A stretch of 14,427 nucleotides of DNA, from the NCBI GenBank assembly GCA_002292345.1, contig DBBT01000062.1:1-14427 (forward strand), in the 5' to 3' direction. Shown here piece after piece: positions 1 to 9,000 of this stretch. The notes under the pieces were generated by a model. That model worked only from the letters and a program-made list of their open reading frames with translations, was not told the DNA's origin and did no database searches. How positions within the stretch are numbered: the stretch's first letter is position 1; each line of letters begins with the position of its first letter. The position numbers and the translations under genes were made by a program. Source of the stretch: Opitutia bacterium UBA977. GTDB taxonomy: Bacteria > Verrucomicrobiota > Verrucomicrobiia > Opitutales > Coraliomargaritaceae.

Positions 1-136
1 GCGACTCCACCTGCACCAAGGTCGTGATCGACAGCAGCAACAACAGCACGAAAGCCATCAAGCTCAACGCGATCACCAAGGCGAAACCGCTGCAAGGTTG
101 ACGCGAAGAGGACGGAGATATCAAGGACGAGGCCAT
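1..136 (-). CDS. Prepilin-like (type IV pilin/pseudopilin N-terminus) protein, 5' part only
   Basis: Reading leftwards from an ATG at 136, 45 codons are open to the window edge; the C-terminal part lies outside. The peptide starts MASSLISPSSSRQPCSG and continues with the hydrophobic run FALVIALSLMAFVLLLLL, then SITTLVQVES. A short polar leader, a Gly-Phe junction at residues 17-18, a helix of about 20 hydrophobic residues and a polar stretch with Glu is the layout of type IV prepilin-like signal anchors. Many verrucomicrobial proteins begin in this way, including those of the Verru_Chthon cassette type. Cleavage would be expected after Gly17 by a prepilin peptidase. No Shine-Dalgarno sequence is visible upstream of the ATG. 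The function beyond a membrane-anchored, pilin-like protein cannot be judged, because only the N-terminus is present. The opposite strand of the same DNA is also open, but it looks like a shadow. Confidence 0.72.
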   Translation of the reverse strand, partial: MASSLISPSSSRQPCSGFALVIALSLMAFVLLLLLSITTLVQVES

Positions 137-188
137 GTTAGTAAAAGGTAGGGAAGCATATAAAATAGCATACCCACAGATTTTGCCC

Positions 189-206
189 ATCATCTGTATG
201 GATGAT
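189..206. other. Small perfect inverted repeat
   Basis: ATCATC, a six-base loop TGTATG, then GATGAT. It lies just downstream (minus strand) of the PEP-CTERM tail remnant and upstream of the prepilin-like gene. It could be the remains of that gene's terminator, but no T-run follows on either strand, so only the hairpin itself is supported. Confidence 0.3.
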
Positions 207-216
207 ACTCATCTTA

Positions 217-283
217 TCACTTAGCTCGACGGCGACGCACCACGACGTGGACGAGCGCAAACAGCCCCCCCGATCAGGGCGAA
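217..283 (-). pseudogene. Frameshifted remnant of a PEP-CTERM sorting tail
   Basis: On the minus strand, codons from 283 leftwards read FALIGG. After a run of seven G (plus-strand C at 265-271), a different frame (264 to 217) reads LFALVHVVVRRRRAK and then a TGA stop. Joined by removing one G, this gives FALIGG-LFALVHVVVRRRRAK. It closely matches the tail of the intact PEP-CTERM protein at 9931-11202 (FALLGG-LLALIYELGRRRRR): a hydrophobic helix followed by an Arg cluster. The 5' side, including any VPEP motif and the mature protein, is missing; a repeat cluster begins about 10 bases upstream, at 295. The best reading is the end of a surface-protein gene that lost its body and slipped in a homopolymer. 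A sequencing error in the G-run would explain the frameshift but not the missing upstream part. Confidence 0.6.
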
Positions 284-294
284 TACGCGTGAGA

Positions 295-350
295 GGTAAA
301 ATTGGGTCAAACGATAGGTAAAATGGGGTCAGGTAAAATGGGGTCAAACG
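295..350. repeat. Three-copy short repeat GGTAAAATKGGGTCA
   Basis: Copies of the 15-mer lie at 295-309 (with T at the variable position), 317-331 and 332-346. The first and third continue with AAACG, making 19-base copies that differ at one base. Copies two and three are directly adjacent; copies one and two are separated by AAACGAT. On the minus strand the unit reads TGACCCCATTTTACC. Such short GC/AT-mixed units in intergenic DNA often belong to REP-like or transposon-end families, but no transposase is present here. The cluster abuts the broken PEP-CTERM tail. Confidence 0.7.
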
Positions 351-531
351 CAAAATATAAAGATCCCCTCCCCGAGCCTATGATTTAACCGCCCGCTCCG
401 CTTGAGTCACGACTGGGCTTTCAGTCGTATTGAGGCGCACAGTGCCACCAGTAGTTCCCCATACGTATCATTCATCATCATCGCTACGTTTAAATTATTA
501 AGTCCCATAAAATCACAGGTTAGAGTGTAGA
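351..531. other. Intergenic region downstream of the last sulfatase, with one hairpin
   Basis: No coding frame with sensible composition was seen. The notable element is a perfect inverted repeat: ACGACTG at 409-415, loop GGCTTT, CAGTCGT at 422-428. It lacks a T-run on either strand, so it is not a standard terminator, although it lies about 100 bases past the stop of the sulfatase gene at 532. Bases 481-492 (TCGCTACGTTTA) resemble the ends of a longer element at 3777-3800, which also follows a sulfatase gene. Confidence 0.4.
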
Positions 532-2121
532 TTATTGAACCGAAAATATCGCTGGATCACGCCATGCCTGGGGCAGGCTCACAGAATCGCGCCACGCCTC
601 CCACTGCCGCTCCAGTTGTTGTACTTTCTCGGGGTGCTGCGCGGCCAAGTCGTTCAGTTCCGTGCGATCCGTAGCCATATCGTAGAGTTCCCAAGGATTC
701 TTACGCGCCCGCACCAACTTCCACTGCCCCTGCCGGATGGCTTTGCCATGGATAGATCCCCAGCACAAGGTATCGTGCCCCTGGCGTGGCTGCCCCCGCA
801 ATACCGGTAGTAGACTTTTGCCGTCAGCCGGATCGATACTGCGTCCGTCGAAGGTTTCCGGGTAGGACACACCTGCGGCGTCAAGCGCGGTCGGCAGAAG
901 ATCGATGACATGGCACAACTCATCCGATATCCGGCCGCAATTTTGAATCACCCGCGGCCAATGCATAATCAACGGCACGGCATGCCCGCCCTCATGCTCA
1001 AAGCCCTTATACATCCGGAACGGTGTCGAACTGAGAAACGCCCAGTTGGGACCCACGGTCTGCCAAGTGTCTTCCGCCCCCGGCATGATCGACGGCAAAC
1101 TTCCCACACGCATCGGACGGCCGTCGCGCGTTTGAGAATTGAGAAACCGCCCGGTCTTATTCGAACCATAATCCTCCGCCGAGGCTCCGTTGTCAGACAG
1201 CACCACAAACAGGGTGTTTTCAAAACGACCTTGCTGCTTCAATTGCTGCACCAGTTGACCGACGCCCTGATCCACCGCATCGATCATGGCCGCATACACT
1301 TCCATTCGGCGCTGCTGCCACTCCTGGTTCGGGGCATCCTCCCATGCAGTACCCCCTTCGCGTGGCGGCAGCGGCGTGTTTTCCGGTACCAAGCCCATCG
1401 CCTTCATGCGCTCCAGCCGCTGTGCACGCAGCACATCCCAACCTTCGGCATACGTCCCCTTATATTTTTCAATATCCTCGGGCAGCGCATGCATCGGCCA
1501 GTGTGGCGCGGTATACGTGACCAGCAAAAAGAGCGGAGTTTCGTCTGGAGTCTGCTCAATAGTACTCACCGCATTATCCGTAATCGCATGCGTATAATAA
1601 AATGCCTTGTTGTCGCGCCACTCGCGCTCGGCGTCCTTGCCATCGCGCTGCAATCCCAGCGGAGCGAACTGACTGCCGCAGCCGCGAATGTTGCCATAAA
1701 AATGATCAAACCCGCGCTTCAACGGCCCACCCGGCGTGTCGGCCACCACATCCCATTTACCACTGACATAGCTTCGGTAGCCCGCCGCTTTCAGCCCTTC
1801 GGGAATGGTAAGGGTTGTCCCACCGTTGTAGCCACGAATGTAATACTGCCCGGTCATCAGCGAAGTGCGACTCGGGTTGCATTTATTCTCAGAAGCAAAC
1901 TGCGAAAAACGGATACCATGATGCGCCAAGCGATCAATGTTCGGGGTTAGAATCTCGCTGCCATAGCAGCCTAAATCCGAAAACCCGAGATCATCCACCA
2001 CCACGAACACGATATCCGGAGAACTCGCGGCGGTTGCCGATTGCGCGGCTGCGAGCGCCACGCATACGGACAACGCGACCAGCGCATTCAAGACCGAAAA
2101 TGCGACTATTGTTGTCCTCAC
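532..2121 (-). CDS. Secreted S1-family sulfatase (formylglycine type)
   Basis: This is predicted to hydrolyse sulfate esters on a carbohydrate outside the cytoplasm. The 529-residue protein starts at a GTG at 2121, one base after the stop of the upstream esterase gene. The longer open frame (to 2319) would run inside that gene and place about 66 unrelated residues before the signal peptide. Residues 1-34 form a signal peptide (RTTIVAFSVLNALVALSVC followed by an Ala-rich stretch). Sulfatase landmarks are DDLGFSDLGCYG (metal ligands D43, D44), the formylglycine motif CNPSR (C81 to R85), GKWD (K122), a His in APHW (H207), SDNG (D310, N311) and MYKGFEHEGG (K372). The length is normal for the family. 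The position after GKW, usually His, is Asp here. No strong ribosome-binding site precedes the GTG, so translation is probably coupled to the esterase. The substrate is unknown, and the sequence is clearly distinct from the two larger sulfatases upstream. Confidence 0.93.
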   Translation of the reverse strand: MRTTIVAFSVLNALVALSVCVALAAAQSATAASSPDIVFVVVDDLGFSDLGCYGSEILTPNIDRLAHHGIRFSQFASENKCNPSRTSLMTGQYYIRGYNGGTTLTIPEGLKAAGYRSYVSGKWDVVADTPGGPLKRGFDHFYGNIRGCGSQFAPLGLQRDGKDAEREWRDNKAFYYTHAITDNAVSTIEQTPDETPLFLLVTYTAPHWPMHALPEDIEKYKGTYAEGWDVLRAQRLERMKAMGLVPENTPLPPREGGTAWEDAPNQEWQQRRMEVYAAMIDAVDQGVGQLVQQLKQQGRFENTLFVVLSDNGASAEDYGSNKTGRFLNSQTRDGRPMRVGSLPSIMPGAEDTWQTVGPNWAFLSSTPFRMYKGFEHEGGHAVPLIMHWPRVIQNCGRISDELCHVIDLLPTALDAAGVSYPETFDGRSIDPADGKSLLPVLRGQPRQGHDTLCWGSIHGKAIRQGQWKLVRARKNPWELYDMATDRTELNDLAAQHPEKVQQLERQWEAWRDSVSLPQAWRDPAIFSVQ

Positions 2122-2122
2122 T

Positions 2123-3739
2123 TTATTTATAGATTTCGGTCTCTGTAGTAAAAATCGAAGCGGGTAGACCCTCGTTGTTGTAAAGGTTGGCGGCTGCCGC
2201 GTTCGCTGCCCATGCATAGCGGACCACGGTTGGCGCGGCAATTTCCGAGTGCGAAACCGTGACAGTGTCTTTGCCAGTAATTTCAGCCTGAGCCCACTTC
2301 CACTGACGGTCTGCGCCACAGATCTGAAAATGCTTCAAGGCATCTTCCGTTGCCTTCGTATCAGCCATGCCTGCTTTGACACCCGTCATGAGACCGGAGC
2401 CTGCGGAATCAAATTTGATGATCACTTGATCGCCCTTGATTTTGTGGCTCTTATAGAGCGGGCCGCTGTAAACCTGGAGCTTCTGTTTGTAGTCATGCTT
2501 CAATGCCCACAACGCAAGACGCTTGCCGACCTCCATCTTGTTATGCGGATGTATGTCCTGAGCTTCGCCGATATCGCTCAACACCGCCATGCCGGTATTT
2601 TTAAGGCCAAGCGTTCTGCGCTGCTGATCACAGATCGACGCCCAGCCGTCGGAATCAACTGGCTCCGTAACGGGCGCTTTAAAGTTGGCCAACTGAGCAA
2701 AGTAAAAAGGAAAATCCCCCTGCCCCCAATGCGTGCGCCAACTACTGATCATGCGACGGAAGTTTGCTTCGTATTTGACCGTGTTATGGTTCGCATTCGA
2801 CTCCCCCTGATACCAGATCGCGCCTTTGATGGCATAAGGAATCACCGGACTGACCATGCCGTTGAACAAGGTCGACGGAGACTGCTGATTTCCTTTCGGA
2901 TGACTCGCCTTCCGAGGCTTACGGCCTTTTTTCGTGCCCTGCCATTTTTTCAGAGCAGCCTGATAATTCGCCTCGACTTTGGTCGGATCCCATTTCGCGA
3001 TTTTACCCTTCAGCGCAGCGATGTTCGCATCGTAGTAGGCAGCCATTTCCTCATCCTGCTGGAACTCCTCAGCCGGCATCCAAGGTTCCACGCGGGTGCC
3101 GCCCCATGCACACTTAATCAATGCAACCGGAACGTTAAGCTCTTTGCGTAGCTCGCGGCCGAAGAAGTAAGCCGTCGCAGAAAAGTCGGCATTGGTCTTC
3201 GGAGAAGAGATCATCCACGCGCCCATGAACGTATCCAGTGGCTCCAACGGAGAAGTATTTTTTTGCACCGTGAATTGGCGTAACAGATCATCCTTAGCAG
3301 TTGCGACCTCGATTTTGATGTACTCAGCCGCAGGCTGATCTTGAGGCGCAGTACGCCCGACTTTGAATTTGACGAGCTGATTCAAGATAAAGTCCATGTT
3401 CGACTGGCCTGAACAGAACCAAACCTCGCCCGCGAGCACGTTTTTGATTTCGACCGTGTTGTCGCCTTTAATGGTGATGGTGTGTGGGCCACCAGCCTCT
3501 GGAGTTTTGAGCTTCACCATCCATTTCCCGTCATCGGCGGTCGTCGCTTTCGCAGATTCCCCCCAGCTGCCAGTCACGGTTACCTTTTCGCCCGCATCGG
3601 CACGGCCCCAGACAGGTGCCTGCGTCTCGCGCTGAATGATCATATTATCGGCAAACAAAGCTGCCGGCCGGACATCGGCCACGCCGACAAGAGGCACGGC
3701 AGCAGCAATTATAGAAAGTAAAGCACTTGGTCGTATCAT
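2123..3739 (-). CDS. Secreted sialate O-acetylesterase-like (SASA/SIAE) carbohydrate esterase
   Basis: This is predicted to remove acyl, most likely acetyl, groups from a polysaccharide. The 538-residue protein has a signal peptide (residues 1 to about 21). An N-terminal beta-domain with ALFADNMIIQRE and VWGRA follows, and then the SGNH-type catalytic domain. Family landmarks are GEVWFCSGQSNM (nucleophile S113), CAWGGTRVEPWMP (about 210-222), GAIWYQGESN (about 306-315) and AQDIHPHNK with the Asp-x-His pair D395/H397. The name comes from animal 9-O-acetyl-sialic acid esterases; bacterial members also act on acetylated plant and algal glycans, so sialic acid need not be the substrate. A good ribosome-binding site (AAGGA about six bases before the ATG) supports the start. 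It lies between sulfatase genes, 66 bases after one and one base before the next, which fits joint removal of sulfate and acetyl groups. The catalytic residues look intact. Confidence 0.93.
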   Translation of the reverse strand: MIRPSALLSIIAAAVPLVGVADVRPAALFADNMIIQRETQAPVWGRADAGEKVTVTGSWGESAKATTADDGKWMVKLKTPEAGGPHTITIKGDNTVEIKNVLAGEVWFCSGQSNMDFILNQLVKFKVGRTAPQDQPAAEYIKIEVATAKDDLLRQFTVQKNTSPLEPLDTFMGAWMISSPKTNADFSATAYFFGRELRKELNVPVALIKCAWGGTRVEPWMPAEEFQQDEEMAAYYDANIAALKGKIAKWDPTKVEANYQAALKKWQGTKKGRKPRKASHPKGNQQSPSTLFNGMVSPVIPYAIKGAIWYQGESNANHNTVKYEANFRRMISSWRTHWGQGDFPFYFAQLANFKAPVTEPVDSDGWASICDQQRRTLGLKNTGMAVLSDIGEAQDIHPHNKMEVGKRLALWALKHDYKQKLQVYSGPLYKSHKIKGDQVIIKFDSAGSGLMTGVKAGMADTKATEDALKHFQICGADRQWKWAQAEITGKDTVTVSHSEIAAPTVVRYAWAANAAAANLYNNEGLPASIFTTETEIYK

Positions 3740-3805
3740 TTGATTTCCTTGGATTTATTTGAGGTGATAAAAGTTGTCGCTACGCTCGGCTCTACGTTTA
3801 GCCCA
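3740..3805 (-). promoter_or_regulatory. Short intergenic spacer with Shine-Dalgarno and a possible dispersed element
   Basis: On the minus strand the 66-base gap ends in AAGGAAATCAA before the esterase ATG, the best ribosome-binding site of the lower operon together with that at 9612. Bases 3777-3800 read TCGCTACG, CTCGGCTCTACG, TTTA on the plus strand. A shortened version lacking the middle 12 bases (TCGCTACGTTTA) occurs at 481-492, also after a sulfatase gene. No terminator or clear promoter was seen, so read-through from the sulfatase is expected. Confidence 0.45.
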
Positions 3806-6016
3806 TTAATCGTTCGCAGAGAAATAGTGTAGACATTCGGTATCGGCTTCGGGAGTCAGGCCTTTGAATCCCACCAACTCGTTACGAAGATTCTGTATGG
3901 CGGCGGCGTATGCCTTCTCTTCAACTGGTTTGCCATACACACCTTTGGCAGCGAGCAACGCCTTTTCTAGAGTAGTGGTGTTCTGTCCCTGTTGATTGAG
4001 CCCTTGCAGCGCAGACCCACTCAGCTGAATCAGCGCATAGAGACCCGGTTTGTAGGCATAGCCATCTTCAAGCGTAAAGGCCAACGGCTTGAAGGTGGCG
4101 ATTTCTTCCCACGCTGGGACCGGCTCGGAATAAATTAGAAAGTTGTTTGCATCGATCAGGCAGAAAATCCCATGTGTCATTCCAGGCTGGGCCTTCGCCT
4201 CGACTCGACCATCAGACAGTTTCGCAGGCGCGCGGAACCACTCCTCTTCAATTTTCCGGAGATCGCCGTTGACCGTATAGAGGAAGAACGCCTCTGCCAC
4301 CTCGGTCTTACCTACTCCGGTCTCAAAGTTTACCCAGACGTGATCCTTTTCAAATCCACGGTCTGTTACCGCAGGCACATTTTGCTGCCCCGGCAGATCG
4401 CCCTTCTGGTAGTCCGCATTGTTGTAAGGTACGCCGGCATCATACTTTTCCAGCCATGCATCGAGAGCCGCCAATAACTGACGCGTCTTCTCTGGATACT
4501 GTTCCGCCAGATTCGTCGTTTCGCTCAGGTCTTCGTTCAGGTTGAAGAGCTGGATCTCCGGTGCGGGATTCGTATGAATGCCGGTGTTCTTCATCAGCTT
4601 CCAATTATCTCTCTGAATCGTGGAGAAGGCTCCATTGAGAACCGGATAATGCCAATAGAGCGTATCACGCTCTTTGCCATCGTGAAATTTGGCGACCTGC
4701 GTCTGCTCCTTTAGAATCGGGAAAATATTGCAGCCGTCGATATCCAGCGAGCCGTCGTTTTCCATCCCGCCGATCGCCATAAAGGTCGGGAACAGGTCGA
4801 TCAGATTGATCGGTGTGTCTTCATTGACGCTGCCCGGCTTAATGCCAGGCCCCATCGCAATAAACGGAATCCGGCAGCCACCTTCATAGGCCCAGCCTTT
4901 GCCTTGGCGCAACGGCGTATTATCGCTCACTTTTTCACGGCGCATTTTTCCTTCCGCATCTCTCCAGTTGCCCAGATTCTGAGCGGCCCCGTTGTCGGCA
5001 CTGACAAAGACATAGGTGTTATCGATCAGCTTATGCCCAGGGTTCCGGACGTCGTCAGTCTCCTCCAGAGTCTTGATAATCTGGCCGACGATCCAGTCGA
5101 CCGAATCCACCATGCTGGCGTAATACGGATTGTGCTGCCCCGGCTTATTCGGATCAGAAATGGAGCCCTGATCCGTCGGGAACGGGATGCCGAGTTTTTC
5201 GCAATAATGCGCCAGCCGCTTCTTATCGCGGGTCATCACTGGTCCGTGCACTAGGCTCGGGCAGAGATTCAAGAAAAAGGGCTTATCCTGCTGCGATACT
5301 TTGGTGATCCAGCGCTGCGACAGATCGGTCATGCTGTCATACGGGCGCTCATCCTCCAGCAGCGGGAAGCGCGGATCTGTAAAGGCATCCTTCAGGCGGT
5401 GCTTCGGCTGCGCGAACAAGGCGGAGAAATTCGTCTGCTTCGGATCGTTCGGATCATACAGTTCGGGATCGTTGTAATCATGATGTTTATCAAACGAGAA
5501 ATCGAAGCCCAGATCCAGCGGGCCTGGATCATAATTCACCCCGGAGATATGCCACTTGCCGACATGCGCCGTGGTATAGCCAGCCGCCTTCATCGCCTTG
5601 GGAATGGCCGGTTTACCCGGCATCACCCGTGTGACATAATACGGGTCCATCTGCGGCTTGGTATCGCCGCGTGCCCGTGGAATACGCCCCCCCATATTGA
5701 CATGATACATGCCATTATGCGGCGTAAACTGCCCCGTCATATATGCGGCTCGTGACGGCGCACAGGTCATCGCCGGCGAGTAGGCCTGCATGAAACGCAT
5801 CCCATTTTCGGCCATCCGATCCATGTTGGGTGTTTCATAGAAAGGCTCATGCTGATGCTGCGTGCGGTAGTAGCAGGCCACATCCTGCCAGCCAAGGTCA
5901 TCGACCAAGATGTGGACAATGTTTGGCTGCGGCGCGGCTTGTAGCATCGTGCCGCCGTGAAGTAGCAGCGCAGTCGCTGCCAGACGTAAAAGCGGGAATT
6001 TCATTTTATATGACAT
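3806..6016 (-). CDS. Secreted S1-family sulfatase with extra C-terminal module
   Basis: A predicted formylglycine-dependent sulfatase of 736 residues from the ATG at 6016. A GTG at 6019 and an ATG at 6004 are alternatives; the last gives the neatest signal peptide, MKFPLLRLAATALLLHGG. Landmarks counted from 6016 are VDDLGW (D39, D40), CAPSR (formylglycine C85 to R89), GKWH (K154, H156), LVHGP (H258), SADNG (D341, N342) and RQGKGWAYEGG. The catalytic part ends near residue 530. Residues about 545-735 form an added module: a beta-rich section (VPAV to GMTHGIF to NFLIYSE) and then two or more helices (LEKALLAAKGVYG, AYAAAIQNLRNEL) that resemble FIVAR-type segments. The same module occurs in the sulfatase immediately upstream, and the two proteins align along their whole shared length, so they are tandem paralogues. 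The gene begins 14 bases after its paralogue ends. The substrate is unknown. Confidence 0.93.
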   Translation of the reverse strand: MSYKMKFPLLRLAATALLLHGGTMLQAAPQPNIVHILVDDLGWQDVACYYRTQHQHEPFYETPNMDRMAENGMRFMQAYSPAMTCAPSRAAYMTGQFTPHNGMYHVNMGGRIPRARGDTKPQMDPYYVTRVMPGKPAIPKAMKAAGYTTAHVGKWHISGVNYDPGPLDLGFDFSFDKHHDYNDPELYDPNDPKQTNFSALFAQPKHRLKDAFTDPRFPLLEDERPYDSMTDLSQRWITKVSQQDKPFFLNLCPSLVHGPVMTRDKKRLAHYCEKLGIPFPTDQGSISDPNKPGQHNPYYASMVDSVDWIVGQIIKTLEETDDVRNPGHKLIDNTYVFVSADNGAAQNLGNWRDAEGKMRREKVSDNTPLRQGKGWAYEGGCRIPFIAMGPGIKPGSVNEDTPINLIDLFPTFMAIGGMENDGSLDIDGCNIFPILKEQTQVAKFHDGKERDTLYWHYPVLNGAFSTIQRDNWKLMKNTGIHTNPAPEIQLFNLNEDLSETTNLAEQYPEKTRQLLAALDAWLEKYDAGVPYNNADYQKGDLPGQQNVPAVTDRGFEKDHVWVNFETGVGKTEVAEAFFLYTVNGDLRKIEEEWFRAPAKLSDGRVEAKAQPGMTHGIFCLIDANNFLIYSEPVPAWEEIATFKPLAFTLEDGYAYKPGLYALIQLSGSALQGLNQQGQNTTTLEKALLAAKGVYGKPVEEKAYAAAIQNLRNELVGFKGLTPEADTECLHYFSAND

Positions 6017-6030
6017 CACAGGGTAGGTTT

Positions 6031-9000
6031 TTATTCGAAACGAGTAAAGTGCGGCGCATACACCTTCAGAAACTCATCGAGCGTGACTTGCCTGTCCTGA
6101 TCCGCATCGAGTGCATCGAACAGCACCTGCGGCCCGAATTCATCTGCAGACAATTCCCCATCCAGGTTGGCGTCATTGTTCGTAAATAGTTTCTTCCAGT
6201 AATTATTAAACTCCTCATGGGTGATCACCCGATCCTTGTCCTTATCCATCAGCCCTCTAGAGAGGTACTTCCAACAAGGCGCGTCTTCACTCAACTCCGG
6301 CTTCCCCGGCTTAAGACCCAAGGCATGGAGCATCGTGGGCGTAATCACCTGCAGCGCGCCCTCGCGCACGGGGTGGATCGTGTCCGGCACATAAAACAAG
6401 AATTTCAAAGGATCATCATTGAGCAGCTTCTCCCAGACCGGATAGTGGTCGATCAACTGAAAGCCGCGCTCCTTAGCGACATCGCGAACCATCTGATTAT
6501 ACGCGAGCAGATTAGGCCGTTGAGTTTTCGTATGCCCCACAGGCGGGTTCATCACTTGCAAAATAATCTCACAGTCGGAGTTCTGCTTAAGAATCCGCTT
6601 GATCATATTTTCCAGATTGCCGCGCGCGTGTGCCACTGAAGTTTTGCGCCGAGCAACGGCATCATTGACTGAGAACTCGATCAACACCGTATCCGGATTG
6701 TGCTTGAGCACTTTTTCATCCAAAGCACCGCGGCCCCAGTCGGAGTTGGCACCACCCTGAGCGCCGTTAATGACTTTCGCTAGCCCGGGATATTGCTGTT
6801 CGATCACCGTGCGAAGTTGATCCACCCAAGCCCCCACCGCGGTCAGACTGGTGCCAAAGGTGACCACCGTCTGCGGCTTGCCCGCATCTAGATTGCTGAC
6901 GAAACGGGCCTTGCCGCCCGATGCGCTCGTTGACTGCGCAGTCAGGAACTCGACCTCAGCAAGCTGCACCGAATTGGCCTGCGCCACATCGCGCACCGCA
7001 GAAATTTTCATGCGATAGAATTTGCAAGCGGTCTGATTGCTCAACTTAAAACTGCGCTTTTCATAACGCTTCAACCACTGTTCTCCGCTACGGGTATCCA
7101 GCATGGCCCAGGTTTTGCCGTCGTTCGAACCAAGCAACTGCCAGTCCATGGGATCCCGAGCCGCAGGCTCATCTGCCGATGTAATGGCATACCCCGTGAC
7201 AGCCTTGGGGGCGACGTACGCATATTGGATCCAGCTGTCTTGCGGCGAGAAGTCCAGCCACTTGGTTTTCGGATTTCCATCAAACGCATTTTTCGCCGGT
7301 TCATGCGGTCCATTGTCTCCTCTGGAACTGATCGCGCCCTGCTCTGGAGTGGACCACTTCTTCATTTTAAACTGATTCAGAACCGGCAACTTCGCCTCAG
7401 GCACATCGAGCGACTGGATCGCATGGCGCAGCGAGCTCATCGATCTTGCGTAGGATTTTTCATCGACCGGCGTTTGAGCCACCGCTTTTGCAGCCTCAAT
7501 GGCTGCAGACAACGTCGCAGTATTCTGTCCGCTCTGCGTTGCGCTCTGCACTGCCGAGAGCCCAGTATTTATCAGAGAGATCAGGCCGGGGCGATAGCCG
7601 TAGACGTTTTCAATAAACTCACTGCCCTTCGCCCAGATATCACTACCAGGCGTGATCCGTGCCGGCAGCAGTTCTGAGTTCACAACAAACCCGTTCGCAT
7701 CGCGCAGATAGAAAATGCCATGTGTCATACCCGGAGGTGCAAACGCTTCGGCACCGTCGGCGTGCAGCGTTGCGGAAGCGATGAACCACTCCTCATAATT
7801 TTTGTGATCGCGCAACTCGCCGCTACCGTTGGTGGTATAAAACAGCAGCGCTTCGACAATCTTCGCCTTGCCTACCTCCGTCTCGACCCGCACAGTCACC
7901 ACATCGTCTCGGATGCCAGTATGGATCACCGCGGGGACCTGCTCGCTGCCCGCTAATTTGGCGCCAGCCAAGTGCGCATTCTTATACGGTAGAATGGCAT
8001 TGTTCGCTTTCAGCCAGGCTTTCAATTCCTTTAGCATCGCATCGCGCCTGTCAGGATTCGTATCGGCCACATTCTTTGCTTCACCCAGATCACAGACGCT
8101 GCCGTCTAGGTTGTAGAGACGATAGAGCTGCACTTCCTCGAAGCCGTTCATTTCCGGCACGTGGTTCCACAATAGTTTCCAGCCACCCTTGCGAATAACG
8201 CTGTTGGCGAACTGCTCAATCGGGAAGGAGAAGAACATGGTATCGCGCACCGAGCCGTCAGCGGATTTCACCGTATTGTCTTGTCCGAGCATCAGCGGCA
8301 GAACATTGCAGCCATCGATATCGAGCTCACGCTTCGGCTTCTCACCCGACATCGCCACATAGGTCGGCAGCATATCCAATAGATTGATGGGTGTATTGTT
8401 GATACTGTCGGCTTGGATGCCAGGGCCCTGAATGATGAACGGAATACGCACCCCACCCTCATAGGCGGACTTCTTGCCGGCACGCAAAGGGGTGTTGTCG
8501 GCGCAGGCCTCGCTCCCTGTGGGCGTGCCACCATGCGTGGATCCGCCATTATCCGAACTCACCATAATGTAGGTGTTGTCGATCAGCTTATGCCCAGGAT
8601 TACGCGGGTCATCAGTCGTTTCAAGAAAGGTAAGGATCTGCCCCACTTGCCAGTCGGCGCTATCGATCATCGCCGCATAATAGGGGTTCACTTGCCCCTT
8701 CTGTTTGTCTGTGACCCTACCGGGCTCGGTCGGGAACGGGAATCCCATCTTTTCACAGTAAAGCTCCAAACGTTTGCGATCGCGGGAACCAATCGGCCCA
8801 TGCACAAACGACGGGCAGAAGTTTACAAAAAACGGCTTTCCCTGCCCCTTGACCTTGTCCATCCAGCGGATCGAAAGATCCACGACACTGTCATACGGAC
8901 GGTCGTCTGCATCCAAGGAATATGGCGCCTCCGGATCGTGACTGGATGGGAAATTGCTCAGACGATCCGGCTTCAGCGGAGCCCAGATGCCCTGATAATC

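Noticed and set aside
3..101. Plus-strand open frame ending in a TGA, reading DSTCTKVVIDSSNNSTKAI and on to LQG
   Set aside because: It looks like a plausible protein tail, but the minus strand of the same DNA encodes an unmistakable prepilin-type hydrophobic helix from a proper ATG; both are unlikely to be genes.
295..350. Possible CRISPR array
   Set aside because: The three units are too short, two are directly adjacent with no spacer, and no cas gene is nearby.
138..353. 71-residue minus-strand open frame containing TPFYLTPFYL
   Set aside because: It is a translation of the short repeat cluster plus the out-of-frame part of the PEP-CTERM remnant; it has no start signal and no coherent domain.
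910..1950. 346-residue plus-strand open frame
   Set aside because: It lies wholly opposite the sulfatase catalytic domain, with Arg/His-rich shadow composition and no motif.
2249..3151. 300-residue plus-strand open frame
   Set aside because: Antisense to the SIAE esterase, with composition typical of a complementary-strand shadow.
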